A stretch of 64,000 nt of DNA, taken from assembly GCA_035325995.1 (NCBI GenBank), contig DAOKYU010000007.1, positions 106,422 to 170,421 on the forward strand. Direction: 5' to 3'. The position numbers and the translations under genes were made by a program. Shown one piece after another: positions 43,813 through 53,110 of the stretch (position 1 is the first letter of the stretch; the number at the start of each line of letters is the position of its first letter). Source of the DNA: Thermodesulfobacteriota bacterium. Its GTDB lineage: Bacteria > Desulfobacterota_D > UBA1144 > Nemesobacterales > UBA2774. Below the pieces are notes generated by a model. It was given only the letters and a program-made list of their open reading frames with translations, had not been told where the DNA came from and searched no databases.

Positions 43813-45219
43813 TCAGTGGCTGTGGCCCGCTCCGTCCTCCTGCCACGCCGCCGCCGCGTCCTGTATCCTGCTCTCGGAATCTATGAGAAAACGCGCGTTT
43901 GTGACGACGAGCTCCCCGTCCGAGAGGCCGCCCAGCACTTCGTAGTATCCGCCGGCTTTCGCCCCGAGCCTGACGGCCCTTATCTCCATTCTGCCCCCGC
44001 CCTTGCTGACGAAGACGATGTCGCTCGCGCCCGTACGCAGCACGGCCGAGTCGGGGACGGCCAGCCTTTCGCCTACGGGGACGTCTATGACGACGTCGGC
44101 GTACATCTCGGGAAGGAGGCTGAGGTCGGGGTTCGGGAATTCGAGGCGCGCCTTAGCCGTCCGGGTCTTCATGTCGAGATGAGGGGATATAAACGTCACC
44201 TTCCCCTTGAATTCACGGCCGGGGAGGGCGGCGAGCGTCATCGTGGCCTCGTCTCCGACCTTGACCAGGGAAATCTCGTTCTCGTATACGTCGGCCTCGA
44301 CCCAGACGCTCGAATGGTCGGCTATCGTGTAAAGGACGGTGTCGGGCTCGACGTACATGTTGGGGAAGACGTTCTTTTCGAGGACGTGGCCCGAGACGGG
44401 GGAGTAGACGACGAGGTTATCCTTCACCTTTCCGGTTCTCGCGAGCTCGTCTATCTGTCCCTGAGATACGTCCCAGAGCCTGAGTCTCCTCTCGGCGGCA
44501 TCGAGGAGCGCGTCGGAGCCGCCGGATATTTCCGGATAGCCGCTGCCCGAGAGGGCATCCTTCGAGCGGAGGGCTATAAGGTATTCCTCCTGCGTCGAGA
44601 CGAGCTCGGGGCTGTATATGGAAAAGAGCGGCTGGCCCTTGTGGACGTGCTCGAACGTGTAATCGACGTAGAGCCTGTCCACCCAGCCGCTGAACCTCGT
44701 GTGCACGCGCTCGACCTTCGTCTCGTCGAGGACGACTATGCCGACGGTTCTTATAGTCCTGTCGAGTGGGCGCATCGTTACAGGCGTCGTCTTCACGCCT
44801 ATGAGCTGCTGCCTTTCCGGGCTCACCGTAAATTCCGTCTTCGGCTTGCCGGCGTCTGCGTCCGTCGGGATTTCCTCCATCACGTGCCCGCCGTGGTCTT
44901 CACCTTGAGGCGTTCGGGTCTCGTCCGGCGCGTCGTGATGCTCGTGGCCGTTATCCTTCATCACGGGGGTGAGCTCCATGCCGCATATGGGGCACGTGCC
45001 GTGGTCTTTCATCTTCACCGATGGGTGCATGGGGCATGTCCAGTAATCTATCTCGCCCTCGGCCGTCAGCACGGGCTTCAAGGTGTGCTCGTGGCCCTTT
45101 TGAAAGAAAGGGATTTCCCTCAGGCCCGGAAGGGCGTGACCGTAACGGTATAATCCGTAGGCGATTACCGCGAGGGCGATAAGTACGGCGACGAGGGTGA
45201 TGCTGTTTCGTTTTTTCAT
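43813..45219 (-). CDS. cusB: CusB-type adaptor with N-terminal heavy-metal-binding domain
   Basis: 468 residues. Membrane anchor (about 8-23), a heavy-metal-binding segment YWTCPMHPSVKMKDHGTCPICGMELTPV (shared with many Cu/Ag adaptors; Cys and Met pairs) at about 59-87, a His-rich spacer (HEHHDAP, HGGH), then the four-domain adaptor with VERVHTRFSGWVDRLYVDYTFEHVHKGQ and IYSPELVSTQEEYL. The C-terminus ends GHSH. CusB receives metal from a carrier such as CusF; no CusF gene is visible, so the N-terminal domain may do that job. Its start overlaps the TolC gene stop by 4 bases. Confidence 0.95.
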   Translation of the reverse strand: MKKRNSITLVAVLIALAVIAYGLYRYGHALPGLREIPFFQKGHEHTLKPVLTAEGEIDYWTCPMHPSVKMKDHGTCPICGMELTPVMKDNGHEHHDAPDETRTPQGEDHGGHVMEEIPTDADAGKPKTEFTVSPERQQLIGVKTTPVTMRPLDRTIRTVGIVVLDETKVERVHTRFSGWVDRLYVDYTFEHVHKGQPLFSIYSPELVSTQEEYLIALRSKDALSGSGYPEISGGSDALLDAAERRLRLWDVSQGQIDELARTGKVKDNLVVYSPVSGHVLEKNVFPNMYVEPDTVLYTIADHSSVWVEADVYENEISLVKVGDEATMTLAALPGREFKGKVTFISPHLDMKTRTAKARLEFPNPDLSLLPEMYADVVIDVPVGERLAVPDSAVLRTGASDIVFVSKGGGRMEIRAVRLGAKAGGYYEVLGGLSDGELVVTNARFLIDSESRIQDAAAAWQEDGAGHSH

Positions 45220-46490
45220 TTTCCTTCTCCTCCGGCTCCTGCGATCTCTGCCCCTGTAAACTCCTCTATCCTGGCTATTGCCTTCAGATACTCCGCGAGG
45301 TTTCTTTCGTATTCGAGCTCGAAGCTGAATACGGCGGCGAGGCTGTCGAGGAGGGCCGAAAAGTCGACGGCGCCCGTCTGGTATGCCGACGTCGCGGATT
45401 CGAGGGCCAGCCTCGATTGCGGGATTATCCCTTTTTCGTAAAGGTCCATCAGCTTCGCGGCAGTCCTCGCACCGAGGTAGCTTTCCTTAACGGAGAAGAG
45501 GACCTCCCGGTTCGTATTCCTGTAATCCTCTTCGGCGCCCCTCAGGTTGAGCGCCGCCTCCTCGACGCCGAGGCTCTGCTTCCGCCAGAAGTAGAGCGGC
45601 ACCTTGACCCCGAGCGACACTTCCCAGACGCCGTCCATGCCCTTCCCCTCCTTCCCCATCACTCCGGGAGAGAGGCCGACGACGAAGTCGGGGTAGAGCT
45701 CCTTCCTGGCGAGGGCGAGCGATTCCTGCCCGGACATGACCAGGCTTTCCTTTACGGCAAGGGCGGGGGAGTTCTCCCCGGCGAGTGTTTCCGCTTCTTC
45801 GGGCGAGAAGGGAAGGGGCGTCCTTGCGGGCTCCTCCGGCCTCCCGAGAGGGGCGTCCGACGGGCGGTCGAGGAGGGAATTGATCCCGGCCTCTATTATC
45901 TCTCTTCTGAGCTCGAGCACTTCAATCTGCTCCAGGAGCTTCGACGTTTCGACGCCGGCCGTGATCATGTCCTGCTGGGCGCCCCTTCCGACCTCGTACC
46001 TTACCTTCGCTATCTCGGTGAATTTTTCGAGGAGCGTTTTATTCTTCCGGGTGATCTCGATCGCTTTCAGTGTGAGCTGCCAGTCGTAGTAGGCAGATTT
46101 GAGATCGGCGACTACTTTCCTTTCGCTCGCCTCGTATGATTTGCCTTCGGCCTCTGCGTATATCGAGGCTATCTTCTCCTTGAGCGAGAGCTTGCCGGGA
46201 AAGGGTATCTCCTGCGAGACCGAAAACCTCAGCATGCTGTTCGGGTCTTCTTCTAGTGTGATGCTGTCGAACGTGACGTTCTGCCAGCCGACGCCTATCA
46301 TGGGGTCGGGCAGGGTGCCCTCCTGCTTCGGACGTTTTTGCGACGCCTCCCACCTGGCCCGTGCGGCTCTCAGCCCGGGATTCTTTTCGAGCGCTTCGAG
46401 AACGAGCGAGTCGAGCGTCACGACGTCGTCGGCGTGCGAGATGGCTGAACATCCCAGTAAAATCGCGAGGACGCATAATAAATTCTTCAT
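45216..46490 (-). CDS. TolC-family outer-membrane channel of the Cus operon
   Basis: 424 residues. Signal peptide (MKNLLCVLAILLGCSAISHA), then two halves of long amphipathic helices (ALEKNPGLRAARARWEASQ; NSPALAVKESLVMSG) as in OEP proteins. AEVRYEVG-like IAKVRYEVGRGAQQDMITA and WRKQSLGVEEAALNLRGAEEDY are common in heavy-metal channels of the CusC/CzcC type. It completes the CusCBA trans-envelope pump. A Cys near residue 14 could be a lipobox, but the context is not convincing. The ATG has GGAGGTGAAAAG upstream. Confidence 0.92.
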   Translation of the reverse strand: MKNLLCVLAILLGCSAISHADDVVTLDSLVLEALEKNPGLRAARARWEASQKRPKQEGTLPDPMIGVGWQNVTFDSITLEEDPNSMLRFSVSQEIPFPGKLSLKEKIASIYAEAEGKSYEASERKVVADLKSAYYDWQLTLKAIEITRKNKTLLEKFTEIAKVRYEVGRGAQQDMITAGVETSKLLEQIEVLELRREIIEAGINSLLDRPSDAPLGRPEEPARTPLPFSPEEAETLAGENSPALAVKESLVMSGQESLALARKELYPDFVVGLSPGVMGKEGKGMDGVWEVSLGVKVPLYFWRKQSLGVEEAALNLRGAEEDYRNTNREVLFSVKESYLGARTAAKLMDLYEKGIIPQSRLALESATSAYQTGAVDFSALLDSLAAVFSFELEYERNLAEYLKAIARIEEFTGAEIAGAGGEGK

Positions 46491-46609
46491 CTTTTCACCT
46501 CCATGGAGGTTTTAAACAGTTCTCTGGCTTACGGGTTTTAAAGATTCGAAAAGACGCAGGTATCCGTAGCCGCGGGGAACGCGGAACGGTCCCGGTTTTC
46601 AGGACGGGT

Positions 46610-47005
46610 CTATAGCAGAAGGGATGAGTCAGTGATTTCGAGCCCGGGGGGCGAGTGCTCCTTCGAGGCGACGTTCCTCGGCTCGAGAGGATCGCCCGGT
46701 GTAAAATCGAGCATGACTACGGGTATTGTGAAAACTACCGTTCTTACGGTGAAATTATTGTCTATAGAGGCGTTTACGAGGCTCTCGAAACAGCAGGACG
46801 AGGCCGAGTCTCCCGACTCACGGGAGATCGATGCTCCTTCCTCAGGCGCAGCTTTATCGGCCTCCCGGGCCATGCCGTGACAGCCGGGGTGTTGCGACTG
46901 CGCCTCTCCCGGTGCGGGCGCAGGGGATGCGAGCGCAACCGGCCTGAATCCGCTGTAGCAGACAAGGACTATTAATATGAGGGTGAGGCTTATGTATCTC
47001 GTCAT
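46610..47005 (-). CDS. Small exported Cys/His protein at the head of the Cus operon
   Basis: 131 residues. Signal peptide (about 4-26, cleavage near ALA-SP), then HPGCHGM, a charged Glu/Ala/Ser stretch and SSCCFESLVNAS, followed by a hydrophobic VFTIPVVMLDF segment and a polar tail. The Cys/His/Met content and position resemble small secreted copper-related proteins at the start of copper operons, but no family was recognised with certainty. 119 bases separate it from the channel gene. A promoter lies directly upstream. Confidence 0.65.
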   Translation of the reverse strand: MTRYISLTLILIVLVCYSGFRPVALASPAPAPGEAQSQHPGCHGMAREADKAAPEEGASISRESGDSASSCCFESLVNASIDNNFTVRTVVFTIPVVMLDFTPGDPLEPRNVASKEHSPPGLEITDSSLLL

Positions 47006-47018
47006 CGCTTCTGGTTAT

Positions 47019-47046
47019 AAAATACAACTTAAAAGCACGAAGTCAA
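47019..47046 (-). promoter_or_regulatory. Predicted promoter of the Cus operon
   Basis: On the minus strand TTGACT (47046-47041), 16-base spacer, TATTTT (47024-47019), 14 bases before the ATG at 47005. No CueR/MerR-type long-spacer palindrome or CusR-type box was recognised. Confidence 0.5.
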
Positions 47047-47176
47047 CGGCCTTGAAACTTGCCCGAATGGGGGAGCCCCGGCAGCGGGCGTTCGTTCAGG
47101 CGGCTCATGAGACAATAGCCGAAGCTTCGGTTAATCTACATTATTGCCACATATTAACGCGTCTGGGAGGCTCGGA

Positions 47177-48172
47177 ATGGAATTTACCAAAATCAGCGGA
47201 ACCGACATTGAATCTTCGAGAATAGGGCTCGGGTGCTGGGCGATAGGCGGCTGGCTTTGGGGCGGGAGCGAGGAGAGGGAGTCGATAGATACCATAATCT
47301 CGGCGCTGGACAGGGGGATAACCCTCATCGACACCGCGGCGATATACGGCTTCGGGAGGTCCGAGGAGATCGTAGGGAAGGCGATCGCGGAGTACGGAAA
47401 CCGCGGGAAAATAATCCTCGCGACGAAAGCCGGGCTCGACTGGACATCCGGAAAGGTATACAGGAACTCTACGCGTGACCGCATAATGAAGGAGGTCGAG
47501 GATTCGCTTACGCGCCTCCGGACGGATTACATAGACATCTACCAGATACACTGGCCGGACTACGATACGCCGATAGAGGAAACCGCAAAGGCGATGAACG
47601 AGCTTTTCGAAAGGGGGGTCATTAAGGCCATAGGGGTCAGCAACTATTCCCCGGAGCAGATGGACGTATTCAGGAAAAATTCGCCCCTCCACACGTCGCA
47701 GCCCCCTTATAACCTTTTCGAGCGCGGTATAGAGGAAGACATCCTGCCCTACTGCGACGGCAACAAAATCACCATGCTCCTTTACGGCGCCATATGCAGG
47801 GGGCTCCTCAGCGGGAGGATGAACAAGGACACCCAATTCGAGGGCGACGACATACGAAAGGCTGATCCCAAGTTCGGCGAGCCGAGGTTTGCGCAGTACC
47901 TGGAGGCCGTGAGCCTCCTCGATGAATATGCCCGGAAGCACTACGGAAAGCGCGTCATACATCTGGCCGTAAGGTGGGTGCTCGACAAGGCGCCTTCGCA
48001 CATAGCGCTATGGGGTGCGAGGCGTCCGTCGCAGCTCGACCCGGTCGGCGACATAACGGGCTGGTCGCTCAAGAACGAGGACTTCGAAGCTATAGATAGA
48101 ATTCTCGAAGAGGCAATATCCGAACCCGTAGGGCCCGAGTTCATGGCCCCTCCCGAGCACGGGCCGGCGTGA
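47177..48172 (+). CDS. Aldo/keto reductase
   Basis: 331 residues from the ATG at 47177, with GGGAGG upstream. The (beta/alpha)8 AKR signatures are present: LGCWAIGGWLWGG, TLIDTAAIYGFGRSEEIVG with Asp52 and Tyr57, Lys84 in LATKAG, IYQIHWPD with the catalytic His, IGVSNYSPEQM and WVLDKAPSHIALWGARRPSQL for NADPH binding. All four catalytic residues are kept. Substrate is unknown. It converges on a HAD phosphatase gene 6 bases later. Confidence 0.92.
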   Translation: MEFTKISGTDIESSRIGLGCWAIGGWLWGGSEERESIDTIISALDRGITLIDTAAIYGFGRSEEIVGKAIAEYGNRGKIILATKAGLDWTSGKVYRNSTRDRIMKEVEDSLTRLRTDYIDIYQIHWPDYDTPIEETAKAMNELFERGVIKAIGVSNYSPEQMDVFRKNSPLHTSQPPYNLFERGIEEDILPYCDGNKITMLLYGAICRGLLSGRMNKDTQFEGDDIRKADPKFGEPRFAQYLEAVSLLDEYARKHYGKRVIHLAVRWVLDKAPSHIALWGARRPSQLDPVGDITGWSLKNEDFEAIDRILEEAISEPVGPEFMAPPEHGPA

Positions 48173-48178
48173 GACGGG

Positions 48179-48835
48179 TCAATCCTTGTCGAGAGATTTT
48201 ATCGTCCCGGGCGTAAGCTCACGGAGGCTGCCGAGTATGACATCCGCGCTCTCGAACTCCGCCGGGGTCAGTCTCTTGTCGGGTATGGCGATGCAGTACA
48301 TACCCGCGCCCTTCGCCGACCTGAGACCGTTTATCGAATCCTCTATCGCAACGCATTCGGCGGGCTCGACGCCCAGCGTCTCCGCCGTGTGCACGTAGAT
48401 GTCGGGGTGGGGCTTCCCGTTTCCGACGGAGTCGCCCGAGACTACGGCGAGGAAATGATCGCGGAGCGAGAACATGTCAAGGACGAAGTTTACGACCCTT
48501 AACGGAGAGCTCGACGCGACGGCAAGCCTGTAGCCCTCTTCGCCGAGCTGTTCGAGGAGGGGCGCCAGGGCCGGTATCACTTCGAGCTCTTTCTCGTATA
48601 TGGACGTGAGTATGGAGATGCGCTCGTTTATTATTTCCTCGACGGTTTCTTCGAGGTCGAACGTATCGACGAGGAGCCTCCCGGAATCGCGCTGGTTGAG
48701 CCCCACTATTTTGTCCCTGTAGTCGGGGCTGTAATCTATGTTCCTCCTGGCCAGCAGTATCCTCTCGGTTTTTTCCCAGAGCGGCTCGCTGTCTATCATG
48801 ACGCCGTCCATGTCGAATATCACTGCGTTTATCAT
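48179..48835 (-). CDS. HAD-family sugar-phosphatase/phosphoglucomutase-like hydrolase
   Basis: 218 residues. The HAD motif I is IFDMDGVMIDSEPLWEKTE (Asp8, Asp10), with motif II LAVASSSP, Lys in NGKPHPDIYVHTAETLGV and motif IV IEDSINGLRSAKGAGM. The cap is of the four-helix PGMB type. Similar E. coli enzymes are YniC (HxpB) and YfbT (HxpA), which dephosphorylate hexitol or sugar phosphates. Mutase activity is less likely without the PGMB-type extra residues. It stands alone. Confidence 0.9.
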   Translation of the reverse strand: MINAVIFDMDGVMIDSEPLWEKTERILLARRNIDYSPDYRDKIVGLNQRDSGRLLVDTFDLEETVEEIINERISILTSIYEKELEVIPALAPLLEQLGEEGYRLAVASSSPLRVVNFVLDMFSLRDHFLAVVSGDSVGNGKPHPDIYVHTAETLGVEPAECVAIEDSINGLRSAKGAGMYCIAIPDKRLTPAEFESADVILGSLRELTPGTIKSLDKD

Positions 48836-48927
48836 AGAATGTCCGTCCCGGTCTCTGTTCGGGAATTCCCGGCGCCGGGTTTTGCAATGAGCCTACCCGG
48901 GGAATCACCCGCTAGAAAGTGTCGGAC

Positions 48928-48953
48928 GGGCATCCGCCCTCATGCGGATGCCC
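48928..48953. repeat. Perfect 10-base hairpin
   Basis: GGGCATCCGC (48928-48937), 6-base loop, GCGGATGCCC (48944-48953). It lies 67 bases after the stop of the minus-strand gene at 49020. There is no T run on either strand, so it may act as a processing or stability element rather than a classic terminator. Confidence 0.7.
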
Positions 48954-49019
48954 CGAAAGAAGGTTGGAGAATCGGTATGACTTATATTTCTTTAAGCGCC
49001 GGCTTATGCGCGCCGTTCC

Positions 49020-49331
49020 TTAATCGAACGTAATCCCGAAATTGAGGTAGCCGCCGCTGGAAGGGCCGTAATAGCTCGGCCCGTAATAAACGGGAGGCGG
49101 GGCGTATACTACCGGCGGCGGGGCGTATACTACCGGAGGAGACGAATAGTATATGTAATTGCGCGGGCCGTAGGCATAGGGGCGATAATAACCCTTGTGG
49201 TGATGATGCTTTTTGTAGTAGCCGTGGTGGTGATGTTTATAGTGCCCACGTCCTTTCCGGGCCATGCCGTCGTCCGGCATTCCGAATACGAAGGCTATTA
49301 AAACTAAAAGGGGTATAAGTATTTTTTTCAT
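49020..49331 (-). CDS. Small secreted Tyr/Pro/His-rich protein
   Basis: 103 residues. Signal peptide (MKKILIPLLVLIAFVFG), then KGRGHYKHHHHGYYKKHHHHKGYY, two copies of VVYAPPP and a third YAPPPVYYG, ending LNFGITFD. Repeated low-complexity sequence of this type occurs in exported glycine/tyrosine-rich proteins of many diderms. The closing aromatic-rich FGITF(D) is compatible with an outer-membrane beta-strand end. The His runs could bind metal. A GGAGAT-type site precedes the ATG. Function unknown. Confidence 0.75.
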   Translation of the reverse strand: MKKILIPLLVLIAFVFGMPDDGMARKGRGHYKHHHHGYYKKHHHHKGYYRPYAYGPRNYIYYSSPPVVYAPPPVVYAPPPVYYGPSYYGPSSGGYLNFGITFD

Positions 49332-49482
49332 GACTCATCTCCTTTTGCTTCATCCTATGTGTATATAAACCCGTTAACAAGGGTAAAGGTTGCGAAGCCT
49401 GAATCAAGCTTTTTTTACGCCTGGCAGGCCGGCCGGAAAGCGAGGGGATCGGTGAGGAGAAATTTTGTTTGATGGATTGTGG

Positions 49483-50376
49483 TTACGTTGTGATTTTGTC
49501 CGGGTCTACGTGTATCGTGACCTCGGAGCCGGGGACGTTATCCTTTATTTCCCTGACGATGTCCTCGGCAATCTCGTGGGATTTTACGAAAGTGAGGGTG
49601 TGGTCCATGACGACGTGGAACTCGACGAACTTGGCCTGTCCGGCGTTTCTCGTCCGGAGCTTGTGGAAGCTCCTGACCTCAGGCGCGTATTTCATTATCG
49701 ACTTCTCTATCTCGTCTATGGTATCCGGGGGCAGCTCCCTGTCCATGAGTATGTCCACCGACTGGATGATTATGTCCTTGGAGGACCAGAATATGAGGGC
49801 CGCGATGACGATGGATATTATGGGGTCGATGAAGTAAAACCCCGTGAGCTTTATGATCACGAGCCCGGCGACCACCCCGGTGTTGGTGTATACGTCGACG
49901 CTGTAGTGAAGGCTGTCGGCCCCGAGGACGAGGCTCTCCGTTTCCTTCGCCACTTTTTTTATATACTTCGCGAGGAAGTAGCTTACGAAGATGGAAACGA
50001 ATATGACGACGATCCCCCAGTCGACGGATACGAGCTCGCCGCCCTCCGTCAGCCTGACTATGGAGAGGTAAACCAGATAGAGGGCGGAAGACCATATCAC
50101 GAAGGTTTGAAACAGCCCCGCGAGCCCCTCGGCCTTACCGTGGCCGAACCTGTGCTCGCTGTCGGCGGGCTTTTCGGATTTTTGTATGGAGAAGTAGTTT
50201 ACGGACGACGTGATTATGTCGAGGAACGAATCCACCGCCGAGGCCAGTATGCTGATGGAATTCGTCAGTATGCCGACCACGATCTTTACTATTATCAGGG
50301 TGAAGGATACAGCTATGGATAAGACGGCGGTGCGAAGCTTTTTATCCTTGACGTGATTCTGGCAGCTCGAAAACAA
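49483..50376 (-). CDS. Cation diffusion facilitator (FieF-like)
   Basis: 297 residues from a TTG at 50376; an upstream GTG (50475) gives 33 more residues with poor codon use that run through an inverted repeat, so the later start is preferred though not certain. Six membrane helices; the metal site residues are ASAVDSFLDIITS (helix 2) and DSLHYSVDVYTN (helix 5, HxxxD), with HRFGHGKAEGLAGL between helices 2 and 3. The C-terminal cytoplasmic domain is normal. It exports divalent metal (Zn, Fe or Mn) by proton antiport. The malic enzyme gene ends 117 bases upstream on the same strand. Confidence 0.92.
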   Translation of the reverse strand: MFSSCQNHVKDKKLRTAVLSIAVSFTLIIVKIVVGILTNSISILASAVDSFLDIITSSVNYFSIQKSEKPADSEHRFGHGKAEGLAGLFQTFVIWSSALYLVYLSIVRLTEGGELVSVDWGIVVIFVSIFVSYFLAKYIKKVAKETESLVLGADSLHYSVDVYTNTGVVAGLVIIKLTGFYFIDPIISIVIAALIFWSSKDIIIQSVDILMDRELPPDTIDEIEKSIMKYAPEVRSFHKLRTRNAGQAKFVEFHVVMDHTLTFVKSHEIAEDIVREIKDNVPGSEVTIHVDPDKITT

Positions 50377-50493
50377 TGGTCCGTATCTCGCGCGGTTTTT
50401 TTCGGGGACGGAGGCGGGGAGTAATCTCCGTCCTCTGGCCGCGCAAGAGTATTCAAAGAGACAGCGCCGATGCACCGGTCCTTCGGTTTGGTC

Positions 50494-51834
50494 TTAGGCG
50501 GTACTCCATCTCTTGAGCTTTTCGTCAACCTTCCTCGAAAGGCTTTCCCTGTACTCTTCTATGTCGATTCGAATTCTCGATGCGCCGGTATGCATGGCCG
50601 TCTCAGCGACGGCGACGGACTCCCATACGAGCACCCTCGGATCGAACGGGCTCGGGACTATGTATTCCGGGCCGAATTCGAAGTTCTTTTTGCCGTAAGC
50701 CTTCGCGACGCTCTCGTCCGCCCCCGTCTTGGCGAGGTTGGCGAGCGAATGCGCGGCTGCCACCTTCATCTCTTCGTTTATGGCCTTGGCCCTTACGTCG
50801 AGCGCGCCCCTGAAGATAAAGGGGAACCCGAGCACGTTGTTGACCTGGTTCGGATAGTCGGACCTTCCGGTCGCCATTATGACGTCCTTCCTCGCGGCCT
50901 TTGCCTCGGGGTAGGAGATTTCGGGATCGGGGTTGGCCATGGCGAATATAATGGGCTTGTCGGCCATCGATTTGACCATGGCCTGCGTGACCATTCCGCC
51001 CTCGCTGAGGCCGACGAATACGTCGGCGCCCTTCATGGCGTCTCCGAGCGTCCTTGCGCTCGTATCGACGGCGAATCTCTCCTTCTGGGTATTCATGCCG
51101 GCTTCCCTTCCCTTGTAGATCACGCCGCGGCTGTCGCACATGACGATGTTTGCGCGCTTGGCCCCGAGCTGTATGAAGAACTCGGCGCAGGCTATGGCCG
51201 ATGCGCCGGCGCCGTTAAACGTCATCCTGAGCTCGCTTATGTCCTTGCCGACGAGCTCGCACGCGTTTAAGAGCCCCGCGCCGGAAATGATGGCCGTTCC
51301 GTGCTGGTCGTCGTGGAATACCGGGATGTCGGTCTGCTTTCTGAGCTCGTCCTCGATGTAAAAGCACTCAGGAGCCTTTATGTCCTCGAGGTTTATGCCG
51401 CCGAATGTGGGCTCTAGGTATTTCACGGTCTTGATGATTTCGTCGGGGTCTTCGGTGTTTAATTCTATGTCGAATGCGTCGATGCCGGCGAATCTCTTGA
51501 AGAGGACGCTCTTACCTTCCATGACGGGCTTTCCGGCGAGCGCGCCTATCTTTCCGAGCCCGAGAACCGCGGTGCCGTTCGACACGACACCCACGAGGTT
51601 GCCCTTGTTCGTGTATTCGTACGCGAGATCGGGATCCCTGTAAATTTCCATGCAGGGCTCGGCCACACCGGGCGAATAGGCCAGGGACAGGTCCCACTGT
51701 GTGAGGCACGGCTTCGTCGGGACTACCTCTATCTTGCCTTTTCTTCCCACGCGGTGGTATTCGAGGGCGGCCTTCTTTATGTCCTGGTCCCTTTCTTTCT
51801 CGTTCTCGTTCTCATTCTCTGCCGAATTCGACAT
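50494..51834 (-). CDS. maeB: NADP-dependent malic enzyme, single-domain form
   Basis: 446 residues. [114 protein letters not shown] and [11 protein letters not shown] are the MaeB-type malic enzyme core. The phosphotransacetylase-like half of E. coli MaeB is absent. It decarboxylates malate to pyruvate with NADP. GGAGG lies 12 bases before the ATG. An acidic N-terminal stretch ([13 protein letters not shown]) is low complexity. Confidence 0.93.
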   Translation of the reverse strand: MSNSAENENENEKERDQDIKKAALEYHRVGRKGKIEVVPTKPCLTQWDLSLAYSPGVAEPCMEIYRDPDLAYEYTNKGNLVGVVSNGTAVLGLGKIGALAGKPVMEGKSVLFKRFAGIDAFDIELNTEDPDEIIKTVKYLEPTFGGINLEDIKAPECFYIEDELRKQTDIPVFHDDQHGTAIISGAGLLNACELVGKDISELRMTFNGAGASAIACAEFFIQLGAKRANIVMCDSRGVIYKGREAGMNTQKERFAVDTSARTLGDAMKGADVFVGLSEGGMVTQAMVKSMADKPIIFAMANPDPEISYPEAKAARKDVIMATGRSDYPNQVNNVLGFPFIFRGALDVRAKAINEEMKVAAAHSLANLAKTGADESVAKAYGKKNFEFGPEYIVPSPFDPRVLVWESVAVAETAMHTGASRIRIDIEEYRESLSRKVDEKLKRWSTA

Positions 51835-51899
51835 GTAATTAAAATCCTCCGTTTTGGTTCAGGGTTGTTGAGCCTGTATTTTTGTCGAGTTTATATGGC

Positions 51900-52127
51900 C
51901 TAGCTTCTCACGCCGCAGCCGCAGCCGGAATGCCCGCAGCCGCCGCTTCCGCCGACGCTCGTCGAAGGCGCTTGTGTTTCACCTTGGGATTTGACACCGA
52001 AAGAGGAAAACTGCTTCTCGATGTTGGAACCGTGGCACGAAAGACATGAAACGTCGTCGTCTTTGTTCAGCAACAACGCTTCGAATTCCTCATTACAATC
52101 GAGGCACCTGTATTCGTATATCGGCAC
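51900..52127 (-). CDS. FmdB-type zinc ribbon protein
   Basis: 75 residues from a GTG at 52127, giving the canonical start MPIYEYRCLDC. GGAGG lies 9 bases upstream. The Cys4 ribbon is Cys8/Cys11 and Cys28/Cys31 (CLSCHG), followed by a Ser/Thr linker and GGCGHSGCGCGVRS at the C-terminus, a common second Cys cluster. FmdB was proposed to regulate formamidase in one methylotroph, but members of the family mostly have no known function. Confidence 0.85.
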   Translation of the reverse strand: MPIYEYRCLDCNEEFEALLLNKDDDVSCLSCHGSNIEKQFSSFGVKSQGETQAPSTSVGGSGGCGHSGCGCGVRS

Positions 52128-52161
52128 GACTTGATTCCTCCGCACCTAAGAACTTGCAAGC

Positions 52162-52189
52162 ATTATAGAATTATCTAAACACTAGTCAA
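52162..52189 (-). promoter_or_regulatory. Strong predicted promoter of the FmdB-like gene
   Basis: On the minus strand TTGACT (52189-52184), 16-base spacer, perfect TATAAT (52167-52162). The start codon is at 52127, giving a leader near 30 bases with a normal ribosome-binding site. Confidence 0.7.
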
Positions 52190-52284
52190 CCGGCGGTGCT
52201 TCCGGCAAGAGGGAAATGCCCCTCGTTTGTAGAAGGGAGATATTATAACAGGAATAAATGAGCGTGTTAAGGAGGATTTTAAGG

Positions 52285-53034
52285 TTATGAAAGACCGGCG
52301 GGAAAATCGAACTTTCTGACGTGATGGGCCTCGCCTTCGACCGCAACCGCCGCTACGTAGCCCCGGGGCCCGTCGATGCCAACGAGGGACAACGAGCCTC
52401 CGATGTTCACCGGTCTTCCGGGATCGAGCAGCCACCCTGCGGGCGGAGGCCCCGGGATCACGAGCCCTTTCCTCGTGAATACCCCGTACCCGCCGGCCTT
52501 TACCGACGCCTCCCTGAACGTCCAGAGCCTGAAGAAGGCCTCTCGTTTCAGCTCCTCGGGGCGGGAGCGGTAGAACTCTCCCTCCGTTTCGGTGAAAAAG
52601 CGCCTGATGACGTCTTCGGGTCTTCTGACCTCCCTCAGGTATTCGACGTCGATGCCGACCTCTTTCCCGGCCGCAACGGCATACATAGCCAGCTCGTGGG
52701 AGTGCGAGAGATTGAACGACACCGCCGGGGCATCGGCCCGTGCTTTAACGAAGGGCTTTCCCCCCTTTCCATAGCCGAGCTCTATGGCCCCGGGCTCTTC
52801 TCCCGTGTAGAGGGACAGAATGCGTCTCAGTATGCCGCGGGACGCTACGAACATATCCCTTCCGTTGCCCGGCCGGAGTTTCTCCGCCCGCGCGGATTCG
52901 TCCGGTGAGAGTACGCGCCTGAGCCGCTCGATCTCCTCGCCCGTGAATGCGAGCGGACGCGCCGTCCAGACGTGAATCTCGCTTTCGTCAAGGGCTGTCC
53001 GCGGCCGGAGTGATGAGACGGATTTTCTATTCAC
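52285..53034 (-). CDS. 4'-phosphopantetheinyl transferase (Sfp-type)
   Basis: 249 residues from a GTG at 53034. SFNLSHSHELAMYAVA, EVGIDVEYLREVRRPED (Mg-binding Asp and Glu) and FFRLWTFREASVKAGGYG (Glu and Lys of the second motif) define the Sfp/Gsp type. It transfers the phosphopantetheine arm of CoA to carrier proteins. No polyketide or peptide synthase is in the window, so it may serve a remote cluster or the fatty-acid carrier. A TATAGT box lies only 12 bases before the start, suggesting a short leader; no ribosome-binding site is seen. Confidence 0.92.
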   Translation of the reverse strand: MNRKSVSSLRPRTALDESEIHVWTARPLAFTGEEIERLRRVLSPDESARAEKLRPGNGRDMFVASRGILRRILSLYTGEEPGAIELGYGKGGKPFVKARADAPAVSFNLSHSHELAMYAVAAGKEVGIDVEYLREVRRPEDVIRRFFTETEGEFYRSRPEELKREAFFRLWTFREASVKAGGYGVFTRKGLVIPGPPPAGWLLDPGRPVNIGGSLSLVGIDGPRGYVAAVAVEGEAHHVRKFDFPAGLS

Positions 53035-53110
53035 GTTAAAAAGGATACTATAGCCGAAACCGGTTTCTCAACCCGGGCCCCCGGAAGGACGGGCCCGTGG
53101 ATATTTCGCC

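Noticed and set aside
50404..50433. Inverted repeat as terminator of the malic enzyme gene
   Set aside because: On the minus strand the hairpin is followed by a run of A rather than T, so it does not fit an intrinsic terminator.
50377..50475. Upstream extension of the CDF transporter gene to the GTG at 50475
   Set aside because: The extra 33 residues use rare codons, add no recognisable structure and overlap an inverted repeat (GGGACGGAG / CTCCGTCC near 50404-50433). A closely spaced AAGGA keeps it possible, so it is noted rather than used.
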